Assembly: GCF_000247695.1 (NCBI RefSeq)
Contig: NW_004624743.1
Location: 2,357,453 to 2,421,452 of the forward strand
DNA: 64,000 bases
Direction: 5' to 3'
From: Heterocephalus glaber
Lineage: Eukaryota; Chordata; Mammalia; Rodentia; Bathyergidae
Part shown: piece after piece, positions 56,360 to 64,000 of the stretch
How the letters are laid out: each line of letters begins with the position of its first letter
How positions within the stretch are numbered: the first letter of the stretch is position 1
The notes under the pieces: model-generated
Told to the model about the DNA's origin: nothing
Seen by the model: the letters and a program-made list of their open reading frames with translations, nothing else
The model's database searches: none
Made by a program: the position numbers and the translations under genes

Positions 56360-56525
56360 GTAATATCTCACTTGATTTAACCTTTTTAGTATTTCTGAGA
56401 GTTTGCCATTATTATTTCGACTTTAGATGAAGCAAGCAGGCTTAGAGAAGTTAAATGACTTGTTCAAGTTTTCATAGTCTTTGTGATCAAAACAAGGTCA
56501 AGATCAGAACCAAGGAGAGTATGCT
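56360..56525 (+). mobile_element. MIR SINE
   Basis: 'atttctgagagtttgccattattatttcgactttagatgaagcaagcaggcttagagaagttaaatgacttgttcaag' follows the MIR core. Confidence 0.75.
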
Positions 56526-56529
56526 TCCA

Positions 56530-57950
56530 AAAACTCAGGTTAATTCCTAACCTTTAATTTGATATTTGAATATTCATCAACTGAGGTAGAAGCTCAAATT
56601 TAATATGCTCTGTACCACTATTATGTAGCCAGCATAGTAGAACTGAACTGGAAATATATTTCTTCTTTTTTTCCCCTACAAACAAACTTTAGTTGCTTAT
56701 CAACATTTGGTTATGAATTGGAAAATTTGCAATTGGACAAATTCTTCCATTGTAAATATGGTGAATATCCAGCATGACTACATTTGTCCAAAGGGGGGGA
56801 AAACCTGAAAAACAACTTTTATTTAACACCATAAGTTGCATAGATTTCACATATTGAATTGTAGTAGCACATTCACTTATAGTTTTTTTTAAAAGTATCC
56901 TTGTAGTGTAAGAAAAGCATTTAAAATTAGTAATGCACTAAGAACTGATGTGGTTTCATGAGTTTTGCAAGTTACCAAATCCAGCTGTGTTATCTTACTT
57001 TAGGTGTTACATTTGATACAAACTTCATACACTAGTTGCCTCTGCCAGATGCTATAGATATTTATTGCAAAATGTCACTGAAAAGACAAATTTAATATAT
57101 TAGTTTAGTATACATGGTGATTTAAAGATTAGAATATGTTAAATAAACTGTGTCAGAAATTATAAATAAACTAAAATGAGTAAAATTATCCTTAAATTGC
57201 TAGGCAAGTCTTCACATTTAATGTTACATTAATGAGTTTTGTACAGAAACTGTTTGCAATAAAAACCTTTTTCATCAGATGTTACACATATGCTTTCACT
57301 GTTTGTTTTTCTTCAAAGTAAAACTTAATGAAACAGCTAATAAAACCCAGTTTTGCTCCTGATTCTTGAAAGAATCAAGCCCTTGAAGTGTACCCACTGT
57401 TTATTCTTTTGCACTGGTTTTTGCTACTTTTCAACATGTAAATTTTCCAGTAATGGAAAACAGTCAAAGCCATAAACCTTTTCTTCCAAGTCTTATAAAC
57501 CCAGTGTTTATTTCTTATTTATAGATTGCACAATGGAAACATGCTTGGCACACATACCAGGAAGTTTGATCTCAGATCTTTACCCTCCCCTGTTGCTGGC
57601 TTTCTGAGGTGTAGAGCTTGTGCTTTTAAAGGGATCTTTATTATGTAGATAACCAAGATCCAGAATCCTGCTTTAACCTACAAAATGAGCCTAGTCAGAG
57701 TGGAAGGTATGTCTGTGGCCTCAGACCCCGTTCCTCATAGAAACCAGAAGTGTGTCAGTTCGGTGATTAGTTTATGGAAAAGGATCAGTTTCTGTGAACT
57801 AGAAGTCCGCCCAAGGAAGGCTGATGGATATGCCCCCACATGGCTCTAACTGACTGAGCCACACACTGCCCTGTGTCTTTGGCCTCTTCCGGGAGGACTC
57901 TTTGGCTCTGGGGACCGATGGGGGTAGATGTTTGCGGTGGGTCGAGAGAC
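56530..57950. other. AT-rich intron 2 stretch resembling a 3' UTR
   Basis: About 800 bases (56540-57340) are AT-rich with several AATAAA motifs (57140-57175, about 57258, about 57333) and no SINE. This is how a 3' UTR or its processed copy looks, but there is no open frame upstream and no family recognised. Confidence 0.35.
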
Positions 57951-59270
57951 TATATTATAAAGCAGTGGTACTTAAAATGGGGTCCTCCATCACAAGGGGG
58001 TGAGTATAGAAATCGAAAATGAGCGACCAGAAACTGTTAAGCAATTTGACAGAGTAATTTTATGTCTGTCAAATCTAATAAAAGAATTGGGGCTTGCATT
58101 TTATGTTTTGGATTTTTTAATTTCATTTTTTTCTAGTAATTCATTTTTAGTGTTTTTCACAGAAGTATGTCTATGACAGATTGGAAATAAAAATCTTGAT
58201 CTTTCACTACAGATGGTTTGAAAAGCGTTTGGTCTAGGATAAGATTTTCAAATGTTGATTTTTGTCCCTTTGCCCTGTAATATAACATTAGGCATTAAAC
58301 TCTGAATAAAGATTGGATAGTAAAACCTGAAGTAGAGATACAATGTTTCCAGTAAGGACAGGTCCATGTATGTACTCTGGGGACCCTGGGAATTGGTGTT
58401 GATGTTCTTCCATGCAAAGTAGGAAGTCTCAGCAGTGTTTGTGCCTGAACAGAGGTGGACTATTGTTAGATGGGATTTAAACATGGGGTAGAGCTCTGGG
58501 CGGAGGAAGAAGAGAGGAAACTGTTATGTACCTGGCGGTGCTTCTGAAAGGCAATGTAAGGTAGTTAGCAGTTTGGGGCCACCATGGGACATTACATGGG
58601 CCTGGACAACAAGGTGCAGGTTGGAATGGGACAGCATCAATGACAGGTTTCATCATTGCTCACTTAACTCGGATCTCTTAGTGCTACTAAAAATCACGAG
58701 GCGTGCCTTTTTGGTATGTATTTTATTGCTGATACCCAGACAAGCAATCAGAATATAAAGCTGAGATTAATGTATTTTATAACCTTGGGTCATAAAAATG
58801 TTCATAAGTCATAGAAATAGAGGTTTAGGTTAGAAGGTCATATAATTCACCTTGTTCTGGGACATTGCTTCTCTGAAGGCTGCTTATGATGCATCAGCTT
58901 TTTGTAGCCACTCTTTGGATTCTGCCCCCAAGGGTGGGGTGTGACTGAAGTGAAGCATCCTTGGGTGTAACAGTCAAGAAGCAGAAGTACCATGCCCTAC
59001 ATGAGCTAGAATGAGATTACCCAGATGCTTGAGAGAGACAAGAGACTGATCAGGAAGAAAGGTGAAAACTGGGGATTACATCAGGTCAGGGCTTCCTAAT
59101 TGTTTCTTGTCACATTGCTGTGCCATCAGCAGGTTACAAGTGGGCTCACAATAGTAATGGTGGTAATTCCTTAATCACGTTCGGTACCACCACTCAGAAA
59201 TGTATAGTAGTTGAAATGATACTTGAGCACTATTTGAAGGGCTCCTTGTGTAAACTCCCTAATGTCACTG
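57951..59270. other. Intron 2 stretch, possible old hAT-like fragment at its start
   Basis: 'cagtggtacttaaaatggggtcc' at about 57963 looks like a hAT terminal sequence, but the other end could not be matched. The rest is unique. Confidence 0.3.
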
Positions 59271-59273
59271 TTT

Positions 59274-59415
59274 TTTGGGTGGGACAGGGTCTCCATGTGC
59301 AGTTCTGGCTGGCCTTGACCTTGCTCTGTGGTCCAGAGTCTGGGCTCTGGCTCTCTGTCCTCCTGCCTCAGGCTCCTGATCAGTGGGATCACAGGCATGG
59401 GCCGTCATGGCCAGC
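59274..59415 (-). mobile_element. B1-type SINE, antisense, diverged
   Basis: 'gggacagggtctccatgtgcagttctggctggccttgacc', 'ctcctgcctcaggctcctgatcagtgggatcacaggcatgggccgtcatggcc'. Confidence 0.82.
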
Positions 59416-59789
59416 AAAGTTCCCAAATTATTTTGAACCCAAAAGCCTTTGAGGCCAAGAAGTTCTCGACAGTAGCCATGCCACATAGCTCCTGTCACTG
59501 ACCTTGGGCTTTGAGTCATCTCAGTGTGCATCATTCCATACTTGTGAAGACTTGTACCACTAATTAATTTTTATTTCTAATAATTATGATTATATATATA
59601 ATATCAAACATTCTAACCACTTGAAATTTAGTTGTGATGAAAAACGCATGATACGTTTTACCACATTAACAATTTATAGGTGCATGCCGTCCATTGGCAT
59701 TAAGCACACTCATAGTGTGAAATGATTCAGATACTCTCAATTAAATCTTGAAAACTAGGTTTCAGAAAAAAACCAACCCTACTCATAAG

Positions 59790-59962
59790 GATTACTTCAT
59801 GTCAGGCTGTTTCCTAAGTGTTTGGCATGTATTAACTCAGTTCGTCTTGACCTTGGTAGGTAATAGTGCCCATTATTACTCCCATTTTACAGATAAGGGC
59901 ACTGTGGTCACATTTCTGGGTGGCAGAACTGCCATATGGACTCAGGTAGTCTGACCTTAGAA
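59790..59962 (+). mobile_element. MIR SINE
   Basis: 'gtgtttggcatgtattaactcag', 'gcccattattactcccattttacagataagggcac', 'tcaggtagtctgacc'. Clear MIR order. Confidence 0.88.
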
Positions 59963-60194
59963 CCTGTGTAGTTGACTCTCTGCTATGGGTCTTCTCAAAT
60001 TTCTAGAGTCACTGACTCCTTCTAAGTTCCCACCTCCGTGCTTAGATTGGTCCTGTGGTCTTCGAACCCTGACCTGGATGGCCATGGTTCTTCTGAGCCC
60101 CTCATCGGGTGTTGTCAGGCCCCACCTCAAGTGTTTGTTTGTGAGCAAGTTGGACAGAGGCTGATCTTAAAATGTTATCAGAGTGTGTTTTCTG

Positions 60195-60415
60195 CAGCAG
60201 CCCGCCATCTGTGTAGCTGCCCTTTCGAATCTGGCATCCATTAGCCACATGTGGTTACTCAAATCAAAATGTACATAAAATAAAATAAAAAATATTTGGT
60301 TCCATGGTTGCACGAGCTGCATTCCACATGGCTACCACCTACCATTTTGGACAGCACAAAGAACATTTCCAGCATTGCAAATGTTTTATTGGACAAGGGT
60401 GTTCACCAGCCCCAT
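60195..60415 (-). mobile_element. MER20-type hAT DNA transposon
   Basis: 'agccacatgtggttactcaaat', A/T-rich middle, 'cacatggctacc', 'ttttggacagcacaaagaacatttcc', 'gttttattggacaa'. This is the MER20 order in reverse, a non-autonomous ancient element. Confidence 0.8.
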
Positions 60416-60816
60416 TCCCCTGGTCTGGTACAGCAGAAGCGGGAGCCCATTTTCTACAGACTCTGACTCCTTGACTGGCTGCCTTATTTTGTTCTTTGGG
60501 TTTTTTTTTTTCCTTTCTCCGTATTGGTCCTACTGAGTTTGTCTTTCCAGAATAAAAACAATAACAGAAAAGGATAGATTTTTTTTGGTGGCCATTAGTA
60601 GCCAGTCCACGCAAGACTTTCATGCTCTGAAATGGCTTTGTCGCACTATTGTCCTTATTCTACTTACCTTGTCCTGCAGTGACAATCACAGACTGAATCC
60701 GAAGAGTTCACTGGATGACATCCTGGCACACTTTGGTTCTTATTGAACCCCCGAGGGCTTCTGGCTCTTGTGTCTTTAAATTGTGCTTGGTGCTGAGGAG
60801 CTCCTGTGTTTGTATG

Positions 60817-61219
60817 CAGATATTCCTCCTTTAATGACCTGTGTGTTTAATGACCGCTGTGAACTTTTTGGACTTACAACCCACCACTCAGACTTATGAC
60901 CACATTTGGATTTATGACACAGGAACATGAGCAGCAGGGTGGCCTTGTGCTTGCTTCTGCTATAGTACAGTGCTGTAACTTGTGGTGATTGCACTGTACA
61001 GTACAGCACTGTAGTTTTATGTTCTGTTATACATCACAGTACTGCATGTAAGAGTTATGCAAATAAAAGCAAAGCCATCAAGTTAGGAGTTTTGTTGGAT
61101 CATTTCTTTGTTCTAAATATTGTAATGTACGTACTATATACAATTCCTCATTTAATGACCAATTCATTTAAAGACCTAGTCACAGGAAAGGAACTCTGTC
61201 ATTAAATGAGGAATGTCTG
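60817..61219. mobile_element. DNA transposon with 22-bp terminal inverted repeats
   Basis: The left end (60817-60838, 'cagatattcctcctttaatgac') and the reverse complement of the right end (61198-61219) match at 20 of 22 positions and begin with CAG, as in Tigger/pogo elements. Flanking dinucleotides are 'tg' and 'ca', possibly a mutated TA target. At about 403 bases with no long frame, it is non-autonomous. The right end repeats the terminal motif inside, forming a second small hairpin. Confidence 0.75.
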
Positions 61220-61224
61220 CAGTT

Positions 61225-61932
61225 AGATTCTTTAGCCCAAATGTAGGATTTTTATTTTTATGCATGCTAAGTATCATCTCATTTTGCCTGTTTCAACTTC
61301 TTAAAATTAAATCTTAATTTGATCCCTTGGCAGACCATTATTATATTATACCCAGCTTTATAAACATACCTTTGCAGGTTTGATGACAAGATCACATCAA
61401 TTTAGCTTCTTTTTTTGTTTTTGTTTTTTTCCGAGAAGATTACCAGATTGGCAGGATGCTGTAGAAGTAGTGAGTTTGGCCAGAACAGAATAATGTAGAA
61501 TATTTTCAGAAGTGGATAGTTATGTGAGTGAGGACTCTGGAAATCATTGAATCTGAAATAGGTGACAATATTTAATCTGGAGAACAAGATACTGCTTTAG
61601 ATATTCAAAGGCCTGCGTTAAGTGAGCAGTGGTGATCAAAAGAGAATTTGTTGTGTCACAGGAAAAGTATCAAGGTTAGTTATGAGGAATAGAATGTGGT
61701 GTATTCAGAGAGCCTCACAGAGGTTACCAGCACCAAATAGGAAGGGGTAATTGTAGGATATTTCCATTCTTGTGGCTGCAAATGTTAAGTGATCCCCAAA
61801 AAACAAAACAAAAATAAACAGTGGGAATGAAACAAAGTAGGGTTAAGTTTTTATTAAAGGCTGCTGTACATTCACCACTCCTGGTTGCCCAGGCAACGAG
61901 GCTCCCTTGCATGCTAATGACATTGTAATGAG

Positions 61933-61935
<3 letters not shown>
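61225..61935. other. Intron 2 stretch, no recognised feature
   Basis: AT-rich unique sequence. Confidence 0.45.
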
Positions 61936-61937
<2 letters not shown>

Positions 61938-61975
<38 letters not shown>

Positions 61976-61981
61976 ACACAC
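61938..61981 (+). repeat. (CA)n microsatellite
   Basis: About 22 units with one 'ta' interruption. Translated on the minus strand it gives the valine-cysteine run inside the 273-codon frame at 61724-62545. Confidence 0.97.
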
Positions 61982-61984
61982 ATG

Positions 61985-62915
61985 AATGCAGTAAATAGTA
62001 ATTAGAAGCAGTGCTGTACATGGAGTAGCGAGCTCCGAGTTGGGGAGGTCTGGAGGAGGTGGTGAAGGGTCTGTTCTGAAGACAAAGAGGTGGTGAGAGA
62101 AGGACTCTGAGTTATGCACAGAAGGGCTAAGTCCAGGCTGAGTGCAGCACACGCTAGCATTTGTGTCCTGTAAGAACCCATTGTTTCTCCCCAGAACTGC
62201 CCGACAGAAGTGATGAAGTTGTGTGTCCACATTGTCCTGAGTGCGCTCCCTACCTGTTAGTATCATGAGTGGAAAGGATCCTCGCTGTGCCTGGGCTTCC
62301 ATGTGGAAGTCTGTGGCTTGGATTGCCTTTAGGCCCCCGGGAGGCATGGGGCCAGCCCAGGCAAGGCCCTGTGACCAGAGGATGCAGCCAATGCCTGTCT
62401 TCAAGGAGGGGAGAGATTTCTCCCATGCCGCTTCCGACAAGGCAGATAGGGCTGCTGAGGGTCTCCACTGGAGTAGCAGGAGGCGGGCCTGCCTGATGAC
62501 ACTGCCCAGCCCTGGGAGGGCACGCTCTTCTCTCTTAGGTGCCACTGAGCCTTTTCCTCCTTAGCGGTCAGACTCAGAATCTATACATCTGCACCCAGTT
62601 TCATTGTTCCCTCTTTTTATGTCACTCTTGGCAGGCCTTTCTTTCCTATTTGTATGGCCATATGTTGGTCTGTGTGTTCTTCTTGGAAATATCTAGAACA
62701 TGTTATGTTGAATGTTTCACATCCCAATTCTTTGGTCATTTTGGTGAGGGTTGAACCATAGGTCAGTGAATAAAAATTGCTAGAAACAGTCATTGAGATC
62801 CATACATTTTACTCAGTTTTTTTTTATTTCTTGAGTTAAAAATAATCCACAAGAAAAGCACATACACTTTTGTAAAAACCACTTTTGTATATTTTTATTA
62901 TAGTACTAATAATTA
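61985..62915. other. Intron 2 stretch, no recognised feature
   Basis: GC-rich at 62240-62530, AT-rich afterwards. No protein, RNA or repeat family identified. Confidence 0.45.
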
Positions 62916-62917
62916 TT

Positions 62918-63130
62918 TTGTAGTGCTGGATATTGAGCCCAGTGGGGCTCAATAGTGGCTCCTGTATGCTAGGCAACAGTTCTACCACTGAGCTACGTAC
63001 CCAGCATTTTCATTTTTCATTTTGAGACGGGGTCTCTCTAAGTCACGCAGGCTGGCTTGGAACTTATGATACTCCTGCCTCAACCTCTTGAGTGGCTGGG
63101 ATTACACCATGTGTCATTATGCCTAGCTGC
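62918..63130 (-). mobile_element. ID/B1 composite SINE carrying a palindromic insert, antisense
   Basis: ID part with 'gtatgctaggcaacagttctaccactgagctacgtacccagc', B1 part 'cattttgagacggggtctctctaagtcacgcaggctgg...gtggctgggattacacc'. An extra perfect 10-bp stem lies at 62931-62954. Confidence 0.88.
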
Positions 63131-63175
63131 ATTAGTATATTGTTAAAACTTCGAGTAATATGAAGTATATATGAG

Positions 63176-63257
63176 GACTGGGGCTGTAGCTCCATGGTAG
63201 AGTGCTTGCCTAGCAAGTACAAGGCCCTGGGTTTGACCCCTAGCACTGGAAAGAGAG
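63176..63257 (+). mobile_element. ID-type SINE, older subfamily
   Basis: 'gactggggctgtagctccatggtagagtgcttgcctagcaagtacaaggccctgggtttgacccctagcac'. Close to the classic rodent ID layout. Confidence 0.93.
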
Positions 63258-63281
63258 TGTTTATAGTAAAATTTGTGGTTT

Positions 63282-63348
63282 TGGGGATCAAACCCAGAGC
63301 CTTGCCCATGTGTAAGCATGCACGCTGCCACTGAGCTACATATATGGT
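63282..63348 (-). mobile_element. ID-type SINE, older subfamily, antisense
   Basis: 'ttttggggatcaaacccagagccttgcccatgtgtaagcatgcacgctgccactgagctacat'. It faces the preceding plus-strand ID across about 25 bases. Confidence 0.88.
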
Positions 63349-63354
63349 CAGGTT

Positions 63355-63452
63355 TTTTTGTTTTTGTTTTGTTTTTTTGTGCTACAGGTGGACCCCAGGG
63401 CCTTGCACATGCTAGACAACTTCTCTACCACTGAGATACATCCCCAGCATGC
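63355..63452 (-). mobile_element. ID-type SINE, older subfamily, antisense
   Basis: T/G-rich tail, 'gctacaggtggaccccagggccttgcacatgctagacaacttctctaccactgagatacatccccagc'. Confidence 0.9.
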
Positions 63453-63629
63453 TAAAATATTTTCAGTCTCTTTCATCCTCCCTTCACCTCCACTGCCAAA
63501 TCCTAGACCCAGACTTCTCAGCGATAACCTGCATTAACAACAGTCATCAAAGCCTCTCGCCATGCACTGTGTATATGTTGTTATTGATGATTATATCCAC
63601 TTTTAAGACATTGTTAATGGCTAACTCTT

Positions 63630-63785
63630 CTTGAGGGCATTTCTGTGTGCCGGGCACTGTTCACACTACTTTGTACATTAATCCGTATAATCCTTAGCAC
63701 CTCCCTTTGAGGGAGAGGGAGAGGGAGAGGAAGCCCAGGAGAAGTTAAGAACTTGCCAAGTCTATATGTCAGGAAATCTGCTTTC
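63630..63785 (+). mobile_element. MIR SINE with a (GAGGGA)n insert
   Basis: 'tctgtgtgccgggcactgttcac', 'ttaatccgtataatccttagc', a short gaggga run at about 63706-63735, then 'agaagttaagaacttgcc'. MIR order is kept. Confidence 0.75.
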
Positions 63786-64000
63786 TCTCCTCACACTATT
63801 CTGCCTGCTTGGGGGGTCACACTCACGTTCATATTTTCTTTGCCCATGTATTTGGGATCAGTCATTCTATACGATTATTCTTCAAGTAATTTTTAAGTAT
63901 TTAACATGTCAGAAGTCATTCTGTGTCACTATCTTTCTTCTGCCCACTTTAAAAAATTATCACATTTTGTTCCTTTGTTCAGATACATCAGAGTGGAAGC
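63786..64000. other. Unrecognised end of the window
   Basis: AT-rich sequence. The last bases, 'cctttgttcagatacatc', resemble a splice acceptor, but what follows is too short to judge and does not look like ATG10. Confidence 0.3.

Larger units (their letters stand above)
33719..64000 (+). other. ATG10: Intron 2 of ATG10, continuing past the window (inferred)
   Basis: Starts at the donor 'gtaaaaaaaa'. I looked downstream for a continuation of the ATG10 protein (the expected next codons include Asp-Cys-Ser-Asp-Gly) with flanking splice sites and found none. A diverged exon could have been missed by eye. Confidence 0.6.

Noticed and set aside
57951..58245. hAT-type transposon bounded by 'cagtggtacttaaa' and 'tttgaaaagcgtttgg'
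   Set aside because: The two ends do not form a convincing inverted repeat and no 8-bp target duplication was seen.
61724..62545. 273-codon minus-strand frame, the longest in the window
   Set aside because: It runs through a (CA)n microsatellite that supplies a valine-cysteine run, has no known domain, and overlaps plus-strand frames in the same GC-rich patch.
63960..64000. Acceptor-like 'cctttgttcag' at the window edge as an ATG10 exon
   Set aside because: The following bases do not encode the expected ATG10 residues, and too little sequence remains to judge.
1..64000. CRISPR arrays, phage, bacterial operons or insertion sequences
   Set aside because: The window is plainly mammalian. The regular repeats present are microsatellites, SINEs and LINEs.

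Overview
This is vertebrate, almost certainly rodent, nuclear DNA. It has no operons or dense coding. It is crowded with tRNA-derived ID-type SINEs, 7SL-derived B1-type SINEs, ID/B1 composites, several ages of L1, and old mammalian repeats (MIR, L2, MER20). ID/B1 composites of this kind suggest a non-muroid rodent such as a squirrel, beaver or dormouse relative. The species cannot be fixed from the sequence alone.

The only gene I can identify is the 5' end of ATG10, on the + strand. ATG10 is the E2-like enzyme that helps attach ATG12 to ATG5 during autophagosome formation. A CpG island at about 23.53-24.13 kb, with GC boxes and a palindromic cAMP-response element, is its likely promoter and untranslated first exon. 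The first coding exon is at 33599-33718. It has a clear 3' splice site, a strong start-codon context and 36 codons ending exactly at a splice donor. I could not find later coding exons, including the one with the catalytic cysteine, so the window seems to end inside a large intron.

Layout: 1-23.5 kb is intergenic, with old L1 (HAL1-like) remnants at 2.9-4.7 kb, a dispersed repeat present twice (3.17-3.47 and 16.18-16.61 kb), scattered SINEs, an exact 61-bp tandem duplication at 9.3 kb and an unexplained CpG-containing block at 12.0-13.65 kb. The promoter/CpG island follows at 23.5-24.1 kb, abutted by a CpG-rich L1 fragment. Intron 1 (to 33.6 kb) contains an unusually CpG-rich stretch at 27.9-29.6 kb and an antisense L1 at 31.5-32.4 kb. 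Intron 2 (33.7 kb to the end) contains a sense L1 nested in an older L1 and itself carrying two ID SINEs (36.3-38.8 kb), an LTR-like block (42.6-43.1 kb), a long antisense L1 (48.9-54.3 kb, possibly longer), a near-perfect 211-bp hairpin at 55.76 kb, a terminal-inverted-repeat DNA transposon at 60.8-61.2 kb and a cluster of opposed ID elements at 62.9-63.45 kb.

I saw no CRISPR array, no true tRNA or rRNA gene and no second protein gene. The best candidate for something not explained by standard annotation is the 55.76 kb hairpin. Its arms match at 81 of 85 positions, and all four differences become G-U pairs if it is transcribed in the ATG10 direction.
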